Origin: a virus
DNA length: 64,000 nt
IMG/VR virus record: IMGVR_UViG_3300042402_003111
Coordinates: 62,001 to 126,000 of that record
Direction: 5' to 3' (one strand)
This document shows, piece after piece, positions 42,058 to 50,841 of the stretch (within the stretch, counting starts at the first letter, position 1; every line of letters begins with the position of its first letter). Below the pieces are notes generated by a model, which saw only the letters and a list, made by a program, of their open reading frames with translations, was not told where the DNA came from and did not search any database. A program made the translations under genes and the position numbers.

Positions 42058-42421
42058 CTATGCTCAAAGCTGGCAAGGACCTGTAAATAATCATTGGATG
42101 AGTAATGATTCTTTACTGGGTATGGCATATAACCTTTCTAAATTTTTTGGTACAAAATTAAAACCACAAGATCAAAATCTACACTCACATGCAGTTTATC
42201 ATGCATTGAATAATCTTGAAAATGGAGAGTCAGTAGAATGGTTTAATGATCGAACTGATGCTCAAGGCAAAGCTAGAGTAGTTTATACCTATCCTGGTAA
42301 TGGTAATATTTGTCGACGTGTACACAGTTGGGTTCGTCTAGGTGCTGACGAAAAAAGTTTTGAAGATACTGCATGTTATTATAACAGCACTAAAACATGG
42401 AAATTCATCGATAAATATTGA
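41996..42421 (+). CDS. Exported surface-antigen-like protein
   Basis: 141 residues from the ATG at 41996, 7 bases after AAAGG; GTG at 41990 and ATGs at 42011 and 42014 are alternatives. Signal peptide ends SYA-QSW. The mature part (ENGESVEWFNDRTDAQGKARVVYTYPGNGNICRRVHSW...DTACYYNSTKTWKF) resembles the 17-kDa/RT0821 surface-antigen family with its W.N..TG..G and CR.F and AC....W pattern. The first 62 bases overlap the lipoprotein gene in another frame. Confidence 0.7.
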   Translation: MHVRNMMVLGKLCLILVCTNSYAQSWQGPVNNHWMSNDSLLGMAYNLSKFFGTKLKPQDQNLHSHAVYHALNNLENGESVEWFNDRTDAQGKARVVYTYPGNGNICRRVHSWVRLGADEKSFEDTACYYNSTKTWKFIDKY

Positions 42422-42423
42422 CT

Positions 42424-44022
42424 ATGAAAATTACATTTGCTGATAAAAGTATTGCATGGTTTGCTCTATTCAGCGGACTTGCCATTTCTGCTGTGGCTGT
42501 TTGGTATTCTGTCGCAGGCCTAATAAGTATTTTTGCCGCCGCGGCTGTACCTATTGCCATTATGGGAATAGTATTAGAAGTTAGTAAATTAGTTGCCACT
42601 GTTTGGTTGAAACAGAATTGGTTTATTGCTCCTAGACTAATTAAAACTTACCTGCTTATAGCAGTATCCATTTTGATGTTAATTACATCGATGGGAATTT
42701 TTGGTTATTTGTCGAAAGCACATTTAGATCAGGCCGTACCTACCGGTGATGTTGCTGCTAAAGTCGCTCTTATAGACGAGAAAATTAAAACAGAACGTGA
42801 CAATATTGATGCGGCTAGACGAGCATTGACTCAAATGGATGCACAAGTTGATCAAATGTTAGGTCGTAGCGATACAGAACGTGGTGCTGAACGTGCTGTA
42901 CAAATTCGTCGCAATCAAGCCAAAGAACGCACTGCTCTGCAATCAGATATTGCACGTTCTCAAAAAACAATCGCTGCTCTTAATCAAGAACGGGCACCAA
43001 TAGCTAGCGAGTTACGCAAGGTAGAGGCTGAAGTAGGGCCGATTAAATACATTGCGGCTTTACTGTATGGCGATAATCCGGATCAAAATGTTTTAGAACG
43101 TGCAGTTCGTTGGGTCATAATTTTGATTGTTGTTATTTTTGATCCGTTAGCAGTTGTTCTATTATTGTCTAGTCAATACAGTTTTCAATACTTCAGACGA
43201 GTCAAGGAGGAACAAGATGCTAATACTGATGCCGAACTTAATAGTGTACATGTGGTGGGAGATAGTGGTGGAACCAATCCTGTGGTGGCTACCGGAGATC
43301 CCCAAGAAGTAATAACGCATTGTCCTAAGTGCAGGACAGAAGTTATGGATGCCCCAGGAATTGGTCCTTTTTGTCCTAATAAAGAGTGTGATGTAGTCGA
43401 TGGATTGTATGGCACAATCGATCCTGAAACAGAGCAATTTTTTAAACGTCTAAGAGTAATTGCTAAATTGCAAGATATCGAAGACGATCAAGCAGACATC
43501 GAAGAAGCTAATCGTCTGATATCAGAGATTCCAAAAGAAGATGGATATAACTACGAACCAGACGACGGTCCTTTAACAGAAGAACAAATCAAACAAATTA
43601 AAGACTCTGTTGATGAGCATTCAGAAATGCCAAGTGATATCGCAGATCTAAATGAATATGAAAAGCCATATCCGTTTCCAATGGTACGTCCATTAGAAGG
43701 ACAAGCCAAGTTAGATCAGGATCTAATTAACAGTGTTCCTGTTCTAGAAAATGAAGAAACATGGGCACAACGAGTAATAGACGAGGAAGACGAGGAAGCA
43801 GATACAGATGCTCGTAGAGCATGGAAGGCATCTAATCCGCACGATACGTTGAAGCGTCAGCGTTCTTTATACGAACGAGGCCTTATAGATAAACTACCTT
43901 GGGAAACTGTAGCACATTTTGATGCGGAAACTGAAGAATCTAATGATCTAAATTACAAGCAAAATTCAGAACAAAGCCCTGATTCATTGTGGCAAAAGAT
44001 TCAGGAAAAAAAGAATAAGTAG
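42424..44022 (+). CDS. Multi-pass membrane protein with coiled coil and zinc-finger-like motif
   Basis: 532 residues from the ATG at 42424. Hydrophobic helices near residues 10-32, 34-58, 72-95 and 230-252; between the third and fourth lies a long coiled coil (ALIDEKIKTERDNIDAARRALTQM...). After the last helix is a soluble acidic tail with CPKC...CPNKEC, a four-Cys zinc-ribbon-like site near residues 293-315. I recall similar membrane proteins in T4-like aquatic phages, function unknown. It may act at the host inner membrane (exclusion or lysis timing). Confidence 0.72.
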   Translation: MKITFADKSIAWFALFSGLAISAVAVWYSVAGLISIFAAAAVPIAIMGIVLEVSKLVATVWLKQNWFIAPRLIKTYLLIAVSILMLITSMGIFGYLSKAHLDQAVPTGDVAAKVALIDEKIKTERDNIDAARRALTQMDAQVDQMLGRSDTERGAERAVQIRRNQAKERTALQSDIARSQKTIAALNQERAPIASELRKVEAEVGPIKYIAALLYGDNPDQNVLERAVRWVIILIVVIFDPLAVVLLLSSQYSFQYFRRVKEEQDANTDAELNSVHVVGDSGGTNPVVATGDPQEVITHCPKCRTEVMDAPGIGPFCPNKECDVVDGLYGTIDPETEQFFKRLRVIAKLQDIEDDQADIEEANRLISEIPKEDGYNYEPDDGPLTEEQIKQIKDSVDEHSEMPSDIADLNEYEKPYPFPMVRPLEGQAKLDQDLINSVPVLENEETWAQRVIDEEDEEADTDARRAWKASNPHDTLKRQRSLYERGLIDKLPWETVAHFDAETEESNDLNYKQNSEQSPDSLWQKIQEKKNK

Positions 44023-44026
44023 TTAT

Positions 44027-44428
44027 ATGAGTGGAACAAATATTAACTTAATTACACCTCCTGACAGACTGTACAATTCGAACTTATCATTCTTATTAGT
44101 CAAACCGTCTACTAAAATCAAACTGCAATTTCAAGCTACTCTAAGTAAGATTGGAGAAGATGTAAATGTATATGTGTTTGATGATGCTGAATCGGATATC
44201 AACTGGTTATTGTCAGTGAGCCAAAGTGTCGATAGGATTGTTGTAGACATTGATAATTGTGACGATCTTACTAAACTATTTGTTTCCTTAATTCTAACAC
44301 AATCTAATGCTTACTATTATACCACAGATGAAATCACACCGTGGAGTTTAATAAGCAGAAATAGAATGTATAATTTAGATTGGGTTTTAGAAGTTCTAGA
44401 TAAAGACGACGAGGATGAGGATGCCTAG
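44027..44428 (+). CDS. Unknown phage protein with acidic C-terminus, 133 aa
   Basis: Mixed alpha/beta: KIKLQFQATLSKIGEDVNVYVFDDAESDINWLLSVSQSVDRIVVDIDNCDD has strand-helix alternation that could be a small Rossmann-like or flavodoxin-like domain. Ends in an acidic DKDDEDEDA tail. No motif. Overlaps the bS21 gene by 8 bases. Confidence 0.62.
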   Translation: MSGTNINLITPPDRLYNSNLSFLLVKPSTKIKLQFQATLSKIGEDVNVYVFDDAESDINWLLSVSQSVDRIVVDIDNCDDLTKLFVSLILTQSNAYYYTTDEITPWSLISRNRMYNLDWVLEVLDKDDEDEDA

Positions 44429-44645
44429 AAAAGGAACTACAGTAGTGCTAAGAGATGGAGACGATGTAAACAGAGCTTTACGCAAATTAAAAAACAAAGT
44501 AGAGGAAGCTGGTACATTAAAGACTCTACAAAAAAAAGAATTTTATGAAAAACCAACAACAGCTCGTAAACGTAAAAAAGCAGCAGGTCGAGCTCGTTTC
44601 TTAAACAAATTAAAAAAAGAACAATTGCCAAAAAAGTTGTTTTAA
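44421..44645 (+). CDS. rpsU: Ribosomal protein bS21
   Basis: 74 residues. DDVNRALRKLKNKVEEAGTLKTLQKKEFYEKPTTARKRKKAAGRAR is plainly bS21: the (V/A)xRALRxxKRxxExAGxLxxxRxREFYEKPTxxRKRKxxxA signature is intact. I start at ATG 44421 (GAGG six bases upstream), not 44415. Phage bS21 genes are known from aquatic phages; the protein can enter host ribosomes and may favour certain mRNAs, such as leaderless ones or those with weak ribosome sites. Confidence 0.92.
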   Translation: MPRKGTTVVLRDGDDVNRALRKLKNKVEEAGTLKTLQKKEFYEKPTTARKRKKAAGRARFLNKLKKEQLPKKLF

Positions 44646-44665
44646 TTTAATTTTTTTTGTATAAT
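44637..44665 (+). promoter_or_regulatory. Sigma70-type promoter, weak -35
   Basis: TTGTTT (44637-44642), 17-base spacer, TATAAT (44660-44665), then AGAAAG as ribosome site for the gene at 44685. Confidence 0.6.
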
Positions 44666-44684
44666 ATAATTTTAGAAAGATTTT

Positions 44685-45266
44685 ATGCTATCTGATATAA
44701 TGATAGATTTAGAGACTCTTGCCACCTCACCTAATGCAGCAGTATTGACAATTGGAGCTGTTAAATTTGATCCGTTTAGTAATGAACTCGATAGTCCTAG
44801 TTGTGAAAAATTTTATGTCAAAGTAGACATAGACAGTTGCGACGAATTAGAATTAGATGTTTCAAATGATACTCTAGAATGGTGGAGTAAGCAGAGTAAA
44901 GAAGCACAAGAAGAAGCATTTAGTACAGAAGACAGGATTCATGTAAGAGAAGCCTTTAATCAATTGTATAAATTTTGTTGGGGAGCTAAACGTGTTTGGA
45001 GTCATGGTGCCGCTTTTGACACTGTTATTTGTGAAAATATTTTTAGAAAACTTAATAAGGCAATCCCTTGGAGTTTTTGGGAAGTTAGGGATACTAGAAC
45101 GTTGTTTGATTTGGGCATTGACCCAAAAAGACCGCCGGTACTTAAACATCATGCTTTAGAAGATGCGTGGAACCAAGCAGTGGGAGTACAGAACGTTTTT
45201 CAAAGATTAAGGAGCAGTACACAATTTAATGGAAATTTAATACAACCTCTGGCAAATCAGAGATAA
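44685..45266 (+). CDS. DEDD-family 3'-5' exonuclease
   Basis: 193 residues. MIDLETLATSPNAAVLTIGAV gives Exo I (Asp8, Glu10 by DxE), WSHGAAFDTVICENIF Exo II, and HHALEDAWNQAVGV Exo III with the H-x4-D of the DEDDh type. It resembles the RNase-T/Rv2179c and ExoVIII-like exonucleases seen in many phages. It would trim 3' ends of RNA or DNA. Own promoter between it and bS21. Confidence 0.87.
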   Translation: MLSDIMIDLETLATSPNAAVLTIGAVKFDPFSNELDSPSCEKFYVKVDIDSCDELELDVSNDTLEWWSKQSKEAQEEAFSTEDRIHVREAFNQLYKFCWGAKRVWSHGAAFDTVICENIFRKLNKAIPWSFWEVRDTRTLFDLGIDPKRPPVLKHHALEDAWNQAVGVQNVFQRLRSSTQFNGNLIQPLANQR

Positions 45267-45269
45267 ATA
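45263..45269 (+). promoter_or_regulatory. Late promoter motif ATAAATA upstream of dnaK
   Basis: Overlaps the exonuclease stop; a 75-base leader with TTTAAGGAG ribosome site leads to dnaK. Confidence 0.5.
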
Positions 45270-45342
45270 AGATTGTGCAGCGCCTTAAGGGTTGTACAAA
45301 GGACACGAGTCCAAAAATCTTGCTTAATTTAAGGAGAAAAAC

Positions 45343-47220
45343 ATGAGCAAAATCATCGGTATCGATTTGGGTACTACTAATAGTTGTGTAGCAATAATTG
45401 AAAACGGTATAAGCAAAGTAATTGAAAATTCAGAAGGTGCTAGAACTACACCTAGTATTGTTGCTTATACTAATGAAGAAATCCTAGTCGGCGCACCAGC
45501 CAAACGTCAAGCAGTAACTAATCCAAAAAATACAATTCATGCATCAAAGCGTCTTATCGGACGTAAATTTAAAGAAGACGCTGTACAAAAAGATATCAAC
45601 TTAATGCCTTACGAGATCATGGAGGCTACTAACGGAGATGCTTGGATACGAGCTAATGGCAAAGAATTGGCTCCTCCACAAGTTTCAGCGGAAGTACTAC
45701 GTAAGATGAAGAAAACCGCAGAAGACTATCTTGGGCAAGAAGTAACACAGGCTGTTATCACTGTACCTGCTTACTTCAACGATAGTCAGCGTCAAGCTAC
45801 TAAAGATGCAGGAAAAATTGCAGGGCTAGAAGTTCTGCGTATTATTAACGAACCAACCGCAGCAGCTCTAGCCTATGGCGTCGATAAAACAGATAAACGT
45901 GATCGAAAAGTTGCTGTATATGATCTAGGTGGCGGTACTTTCGATATCAGCATTATAGAAATCGCTAACGTCGACGGAGATAAACAAATCGAAGTTCTTT
46001 CTACCAACGGCGATACATTCCTTGGCGGCGAAGACTTTGATAATAGAATTATGGATTATCTTGTATCTGAATTTAAGAAAGAGCAAGGTATTGACCTTAG
46101 TAAAGACGTCATGGCACTGCAACGTCTTAAAGAAGCAGCTGAACGTACAAAAATTGAATTGTCCAACAGTTCACAAACTGATGTGAATCTTCCATATATC
46201 ACTGCTGATGCTTCAGGTCCTAAGCATCTAAATCTTAAATTAACTAGAGCAAAATTAGAAAGTTTAGTAGAAGACTTAATTCAAAGAAGTTTAGCACCTT
46301 GTCGTCAAGCAATGCAAGATGCAAAAGTTAGTGCTGCCGATATTGATGAAATTATTCTAGTCGGTGGGCAAACACGTATGCCTAAAGTGCAAGAAGAAGT
46401 TGAAAAACTATTTGGTAAAGCACCACGTAAAGATGTTAATCCAGATGAAGCAGTTGCAGCTGGAGCAGCAGTACAAGGCGCAGTTCTAGGTGGAGATAGA
46501 AAAGACGTTCTGTTATTAGATGTGACTCCACTAAGTCTAGGCATTGAAACAATGGGAGGCATTTTTACTAAACTAATCAGTAAGAATACTACTATACCTA
46601 CAAAACATAGTCAGGTATTTTCTACAGCCGAAGATAATCAGCCTGCGGTAACTATTAAAGTTGCACAAGGTGAACGCGAAATGTTTTCTTACAATAAGTT
46701 GTTAGGAGAATTTAATTTAGAAGGAATCGCTCCTGCACGTAGAGGCATGCCGCAGATTGAAGTGACATTGGATATAGATGCTAATGGTATTATGCACGTG
46801 AGTGCCAAAGATAAGAACACAGGTAAAGAAAATAAAATTACCATTAAAAGCGATAGCGGATTAACTCCAGAAGAAATTGAACGTATGGTAAAGGACGCCG
46901 AAGCCAATGCAGACGAAGATCGTAAACAACGAGAGTTGATAGAAACACGAAATAATGCAGAAGGTATTATACATAACATTCGTAGTGATATGAAAGAAGT
47001 TGAAACTCTTCTTACTGAAGAAGAAAAAACCAAAGTGAATGATGCTTGCAAAGTAGCTGAAGAAGCTTGTGCAGAATCAGACAAGGAAAAAATTAACGAA
47101 TCTATCACTACACTTTTTGAAGTACAACAAATAGTTGCAACTGCAAAAAGTAAAAAGGAATCTTCAAGCGGAACTTCCGAAGATGTTGCAGTAGATGCAG
47201 AATTTAAGGAAACTGCTTAA
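45343..47220 (+). CDS. dnaK: Hsp70 chaperone DnaK, full length
   Basis: 625 residues against 638 in E. coli. DLGTTNSC (8-15) is the phosphate-1 loop, [24 protein letters not shown] and [12 protein letters not shown] flank the ATPase core, [11 protein letters not shown] is phosphate 2 and [10 protein letters not shown] the adenosine loop. The substrate-binding beta domain ([17 protein letters not shown]) and helical lid are both present, and the tail VDAEFKETA matches the usual VDAEF ending. An ATP-driven folding chaperone. No DnaJ or GrpE in the window, so host cofactors are needed. Complete hsp70 genes are rare in phages. Confidence 0.96.
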   Translation: MSKIIGIDLGTTNSCVAIIENGISKVIENSEGARTTPSIVAYTNEEILVGAPAKRQAVTNPKNTIHASKRLIGRKFKEDAVQKDINLMPYEIMEATNGDAWIRANGKELAPPQVSAEVLRKMKKTAEDYLGQEVTQAVITVPAYFNDSQRQATKDAGKIAGLEVLRIINEPTAAALAYGVDKTDKRDRKVAVYDLGGGTFDISIIEIANVDGDKQIEVLSTNGDTFLGGEDFDNRIMDYLVSEFKKEQGIDLSKDVMALQRLKEAAERTKIELSNSSQTDVNLPYITADASGPKHLNLKLTRAKLESLVEDLIQRSLAPCRQAMQDAKVSAADIDEIILVGGQTRMPKVQEEVEKLFGKAPRKDVNPDEAVAAGAAVQGAVLGGDRKDVLLLDVTPLSLGIETMGGIFTKLISKNTTIPTKHSQVFSTAEDNQPAVTIKVAQGEREMFSYNKLLGEFNLEGIAPARRGMPQIEVTLDIDANGIMHVSAKDKNTGKENKITIKSDSGLTPEEIERMVKDAEANADEDRKQRELIETRNNAEGIIHNIRSDMKEVETLLTEEEKTKVNDACKVAEEACAESDKEKINESITTLFEVQQIVATAKSKKESSSGTSEDVAVDAEFKETA

Positions 47221-47225
47221 GAACT

Positions 47226-47255
47226 ATATTTGACGCCATTGGGTCAAATATTTTT
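47226..47255 (+). terminator. Terminator after dnaK
   Basis: Stem ATATTTGAC/GTCAAATAT with loop GCCATTGG and a T-run. A weaker TTGACG element lies inside, but its spacing to a -10 is poor. Confidence 0.78.
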
Positions 47256-47285
47256 ATTATCTTGCTTAAATAAAGGAGAAAAGAA

Positions 47286-47735
47286 ATGACAATGAATGGA
47301 ACTTTAACACGTTTTGATACAACGGCCTTGAATAAGGCATTGGTAGGATTTGATAGATTATTTGATACTTTTGAAACAAGGTTTGCAAATCAACTATCAA
47401 CAAATTATCCTCCACATAATATTATAAAAACAGATGATACTCATTATCAAATTGAAATAGCAATTGCAGGTTTCAAGAAAAATGAAATTAGTATCGAAGT
47501 TGAACAAGAGATTCTAACTGTAAAGGGAGAATCAGAAACACCTAATGAAAATACTGTTAAACAGTACTTACATCGTGGACTAAGCAGTAGAAGCTTTGTA
47601 AGAAGTTGGCAACTTGCAGAACACATGGTTGTTAACGGTGCTGAAATCAAAGATGGTATCTTGACTATTAATCTAGAATACATTATTCCAGAAGAAAAGA
47701 AAGCCAGGGTAATTGACATTGTAGAAGTTAAGTAA
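47286..47735 (+). CDS. hsp20: Small heat-shock protein, Hsp20/IbpA type
   Basis: 149 residues. PPHNIIKTDDTHYQIEIAIAGFKKNEISIEVEQEILTVKGE is the start of the alpha-crystallin domain in IbpA-like form, and HRGLSSRSFVRSWQLAEHMVVNGAEIKDGILTINLEY completes it, including the GxLxI-type strand. It keeps unfolded proteins soluble for DnaK. AAGGAG ribosome site. Known from cyanophages too. Confidence 0.93.
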   Translation: MTMNGTLTRFDTTALNKALVGFDRLFDTFETRFANQLSTNYPPHNIIKTDDTHYQIEIAIAGFKKNEISIEVEQEILTVKGESETPNENTVKQYLHRGLSSRSFVRSWQLAEHMVVNGAEIKDGILTINLEYIIPEEKKARVIDIVEVK

Positions 47736-47741
47736 TATAAT
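47713..47741 (+). promoter_or_regulatory. Full-consensus sigma70 promoter of the clpS-bilin operon
   Basis: TTGACA (47713-47718), 17-base spacer, TATAAT (47736-47741). It overlaps the end of hsp20. The transcript would begin near a hairpin at 47744-47764. Confidence 0.9.
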
Positions 47742-47743
47742 AC

Positions 47744-47764
47744 AAGGGGACTTTATGTCCCCTT
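47744..47764 (+). terminator. Hairpin at the 5' end of the clpS mRNA
   Basis: Stem AAGGGGAC/GTCCCCTT, loop TTTAT. It may stop hsp20 read-through or protect the 5' end of the new mRNA; the T-run after it is short. Confidence 0.6.
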
Positions 47765-47786
47765 ATAAACATCACAGGAGTTAAAC

Positions 47787-48092
47787 ATGTCTGTAGAACA
47801 CGACGTAAAAATTGACGAAAAAATCAAACAAAATATACAAGAACCAAAACGTTGGAAAGTGATTTTGTTAAATGACGATTATACTCCAATGGATTTTGTA
47901 ATTTCCGTATTAACTACAATATTTAAACACAGCCAAGATACTGCTAAAGATATTACAATGCAGATACATAATGAAGGAAGTGGAATTGCTGGAGTTTACA
48001 CTTTTGAAATTGCAGAAGTAAAAGCAGTCGAAGCAACTTCAATTTCTAGATCTCAAGGGTTTCCTTTACAAATTAAATTAGAAGAAGAATGA
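47787..48092 (+). CDS. clpS: ClpS, N-end-rule adaptor
   Basis: 101 residues. RWKVILLNDDYTPMDFVISVLTTIFKHSQDTAKDITMQIHNEGSGIAGVYTFEIAEVKA matches ClpS: NDDYTPM forms the pocket for the N-terminal residue and the His of QIHNEG helps to read it. The flexible N-terminal arm is present. ClpS hands proteins with destabilising N-termini to host ClpAP, or diverts ClpA. A phage copy could redirect host proteolysis. First gene of an operon that runs through to the bilin reductase. Confidence 0.93.
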   Translation: MSVEHDVKIDEKIKQNIQEPKRWKVILLNDDYTPMDFVISVLTTIFKHSQDTAKDITMQIHNEGSGIAGVYTFEIAEVKAVEATSISRSQGFPLQIKLEEE

Positions 48093-48631
48093 GTCTACGA
48101 GAAATAACTAAAGATTTGCACTCAGATGCAGAAAGAACAGTATTTGCCAAAAAGCTAGTTACAGGTTCTTTCACTAAAGAAGAATACGCTAACTATCTTT
48201 GGCAAATGGTACTGGTGTATAATGGTATCGAAACTGCGGCTAACAGTCAAGGAATGTTGAAAAATCTTCCTGACATTGAACGAGCACATAAGATTTATCA
48301 AGACTGTATTGAATTAGTAGGGCCTTATCATAATTTAACTTGGTTGCCTGAAACCATTAGCTATTGCAAGTATTTGTTAGATTTAAATTACGATCAAGAA
48401 CGTAGACATTTAATCAAAGCTCATTTATATTGTCGCCATATGGGAGATTTATTTGGTGGGCAAATCATTGCAAAGAAATGTCCAGGTCAAGGTCGATTTT
48501 ATCAATTCAAAGATGCGGAAAATTTAAAAACTGCTATACGTGCTGAATTAACAGACGACCTTGGTGACGAAGCAAAGGTCGCTTTTCAATGGGCTATTAA
48601 GATAATGAAAGCATTGGTTAGAGAAGAATGA
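48089..48631 (+). CDS. ho1: Heme oxygenase (biliverdin-forming)
   Basis: 180 residues. His11 in TKDLHSDAE is the proximal heme ligand; HLYCRHMGDLFGGQIIAKKCPGQGRFYQF carries the distal-helix signature (GDLxGGQ) that opens heme to biliverdin IX-alpha, CO and iron. Slightly shorter than cyanobacterial Ho1. ATGA overlap with clpS. With the bilin reductase downstream it makes a complete heme-to-bilin route, as found in some marine viruses. Confidence 0.93.
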   Translation: MSLREITKDLHSDAERTVFAKKLVTGSFTKEEYANYLWQMVLVYNGIETAANSQGMLKNLPDIERAHKIYQDCIELVGPYHNLTWLPETISYCKYLLDLNYDQERRHLIKAHLYCRHMGDLFGGQIIAKKCPGQGRFYQFKDAENLKTAIRAELTDDLGDEAKVAFQWAIKIMKALVREE

Positions 48632-49380
48632 CCGGATTGGATTTAAATAAAGAATTTCGAGATTATTATTTAAAATTTAATCTTCCTTTACAAATTGTCG
48701 CAATTACAGCGACAATTTTTTTATCTTTTAATATAGTCAAAGTTCTTTTATTTACGATATTTTTTCATATTTTAATTTATTGGGCAGGTATCCAATGTGG
48801 TTCTCATAAATTATTTTCTCATAAAAGTTGGATACCAAAATATAAATGGATCACTTATTCCATTGGCATTATTTCTTGTTTTGGAATCATGGGGGGTCCT
48901 ATACTATGGAGTTTAATGCACAGGTGGCATCATGCACATAGTGATACTGATTTAGATCCACACAGTCCTAAACATGGATACTTACATAGTTATTTTACAT
49001 GGTTTTTAAACATTCCACATGTACCTCTAAGAATAATAAAAGACCATATTTTAGATTACAATTTGATACGTATTGATAGAAATTGTAAAAAAATTGTTTA
49101 CATTACTTTACTTTTTTTAACAGTGCTAGATTACGAAATTGCATTAAGTCTATTACTCGCTATGGTAATCACTTTTCATATAGAAATGAGTGTTAATTGT
49201 TTCGCTCATAAACAATTAGATGGGGAATGGAAAAGTGTTAACTATATAAGTTTAGCATTTATAACAGGAGGCAGCACTCTACATGCAAACCATCATGCAG
49301 ATTCTTCAAATTGGAATTTTAGTAAAAAATGGTTTGAGCTTGATCCCAGTGCATGGATTATAAAATGTTTGAAAAAATAA
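48628..49380 (+). CDS. Membrane fatty-acid desaturase 1
   Basis: 250 residues. Three His boxes of delta-9 acyl desaturases: HKLFSH (residues 60-65), HRWHHAHSDTDLDPHSP, and HANHHADSSNW near the C-terminus, with four hydrophobic helices between them. Diiron enzyme in the inner membrane that puts a double bond in acyl chains. ATGA overlap with ho1. Acyl-CoA/ACP or lipid as substrate cannot be told. Its first His box has Lys where most have Arg. Confidence 0.9.
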   Translation: MTGLDLNKEFRDYYLKFNLPLQIVAITATIFLSFNIVKVLLFTIFFHILIYWAGIQCGSHKLFSHKSWIPKYKWITYSIGIISCFGIMGGPILWSLMHRWHHAHSDTDLDPHSPKHGYLHSYFTWFLNIPHVPLRIIKDHILDYNLIRIDRNCKKIVYITLLFLTVLDYEIALSLLLAMVITFHIEMSVNCFAHKQLDGEWKSVNYISLAFITGGSTLHANHHADSSNWNFSKKWFELDPSAWIIKCLKK

Positions 49381-50150
49381 ATTACTTAGATAAATTTAGA
49401 TTATTTTATTGTTTTAATATTTTAAGTATTCCAGTAGGAATCGTTGTTGCTTTCTATACATCGCTATGGTGGCTTGTACTAGGCATTGTATGGTATCGCA
49501 TAGTAGGCATATTATTTGTATCAATAGGATTACATAGATATTTTACTCATAGAAGTTTTAAAACTGGATATAAAAGACACTTGTTGTTTGCTATAGGATC
49601 CATTATTAGCGGTAACGGTAGTCCAATTGCATTTGCTGCTCAACATACACATCATCATAGACACAGTGATAAAGAGTTAGATTTACATAGCCCTAAAGAT
49701 GGAATATTACATTCATGTTTTTCTTGGTTACTAAATTCTAAAAAATGGTTTTTAGAAGAAAAAGAAATGAAAATTCCCATGTTTATCTTAAAAGATAGGG
49801 TTGTAAATTTTATTCATAAGTATTATTTCGCCTGCTGGTTTTTAATATCAGCAATACTATTTTTAATAGATTGGAAATTGTTCTTGTTTCTTATGCCTTT
49901 CGCAGGAGGACTTAGCATTTTAACCAGCAATATAGTAGTAGGGTACCTAGTGCATATTAAGTTGCCAGGATCATATAAAAGTTTTGATACCAAGGACAAT
50001 AGTTATAATAATAAATGGATTCAGATAATCGAAACAGCAGAAGGGTATCATAATAATCATCATGCAGATCCTTCTAACTATAATTTTGCAAAGAACAAAG
50101 GTGAGTTTGATTTGTGTGCAAAGATAATTGAAAAGTTTTTTAAGGTATAA
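49353..50150 (+). CDS. Membrane fatty-acid desaturase 2
   Basis: 265 residues (ATG at 49365 is an alternative start). His boxes HRYFTHR, HTHHHRHSDKELDLHSP and HNNHHADPSNYNF with four membrane helices. Related to desaturase 1 but clearly distinct, so the pair looks like divergence or separate gains, not a fresh duplication. Overlaps desaturase 1 by 28 bases. Together they may keep the host membrane fluid during infection or in the cold. Confidence 0.9.
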   Translation: MDYKMFEKINYLDKFRLFYCFNILSIPVGIVVAFYTSLWWLVLGIVWYRIVGILFVSIGLHRYFTHRSFKTGYKRHLLFAIGSIISGNGSPIAFAAQHTHHHRHSDKELDLHSPKDGILHSCFSWLLNSKKWFLEEKEMKIPMFILKDRVVNFIHKYYFACWFLISAILFLIDWKLFLFLMPFAGGLSILTSNIVVGYLVHIKLPGSYKSFDTKDNSYNNKWIQIIETAEGYHNNHHADPSNYNFAKNKGEFDLCAKIIEKFFKV

Positions 50151-50151
50151 A

Positions 50152-50832
50152 ATGAAAACTGTTTGGGATACACTTATTGATATACAAAAATTATTAGAGG
50201 ACCAGTTTAATGAAACCGGAAGAGAAGTATTCGAGCCTGGCATGGATCGTTTTAACCAGCCTGGCTGGATTAATCGCGTATGGAGTAGCGATCGTTATCG
50301 CAGAGCACACATAGATGTTGTAGATGCCAGAGAAACCAAAGGGCTATGGATGATGCATTGTTGCGTGTTTCCGCATGTACACAATCCGGCACCAATATAT
50401 GGATTTGATGTTATAGCAGGAAAAAGTAAAATCACTGGGTGTTTTCATGATTTCAGTCCAGCAGGAGATCACGAGCATCCGTTAATAGACTGGTTTGCCG
50501 GAGAAGCAGTAAAACTTCAATGGAATAAGACACGTAAACTTCCTGAATGGGCAGATCGTATTTTTACTGGTAGTATGATTGCCGCAGGTAATGTGCAAGA
50601 AGACTACGAATTAGATCAAATTTTTAACATAGCAAATACAAGCATAAAATACTATCTAAGTAATGTAGCTAAATCTAATTTTACACACAAAAATACCACA
50701 GATAATCAGAATTATTATTGCGAAAATCAAAAACAGAACCCACATACTCCTAAAGTAATGGCTAGTTTAGGGTTAAATGAAGAGGATGTTAAGATCTTTA
50801 TAGAACAATGTTTGTTCCCAGAGATACGCTAA
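50152..50832 (+). CDS. pcyX: Ferredoxin-dependent bilin reductase (PcyX/PcyA family)
   Basis: 226 residues from ATG 50152. VFPHVHNPAPIYGFDVIAGKSKITGCFHDFSP is the core of the family (FP...PI(F/Y)GxDxV...DxSP); Asp86 lines up with the catalytic Asp of PcyA (Asp105) and PebS. Length matches the virus-encoded PcyX and PebS forms and not the longer plant or cyanobacterial ones. It reduces biliverdin with ferredoxin electrons to phycoerythrobilin or phycocyanobilin. Follows ho1 in the same operon, two desaturases lying between. PebS is the main alternative name. Confidence 0.87.
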   Translation: MKTVWDTLIDIQKLLEDQFNETGREVFEPGMDRFNQPGWINRVWSSDRYRRAHIDVVDARETKGLWMMHCCVFPHVHNPAPIYGFDVIAGKSKITGCFHDFSPAGDHEHPLIDWFAGEAVKLQWNKTRKLPEWADRIFTGSMIAAGNVQEDYELDQIFNIANTSIKYYLSNVAKSNFTHKNTTDNQNYYCENQKQNPHTPKVMASLGLNEEDVKIFIEQCLFPEIR

Positions 50833-50835
50833 ATA
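50829..50835 (+). promoter_or_regulatory. Late promoter motif CTAAATA, leaderless gene
   Basis: Ends 6 bases before the ATG at 50842, so transcription should start at or next to the start codon. Confidence 0.6.
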
Positions 50836-50841
50836 TGTATT

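Noticed and set aside
46689-47108. 139-codon minus-strand frame
   Set aside because: Antisense of dnaK, whose protein is complete.
47231-47256. TTGACG ... TATTAT as a second promoter for hsp20
   Set aside because: Spacing is about 19 bases and the same bases form a clear terminator stem.
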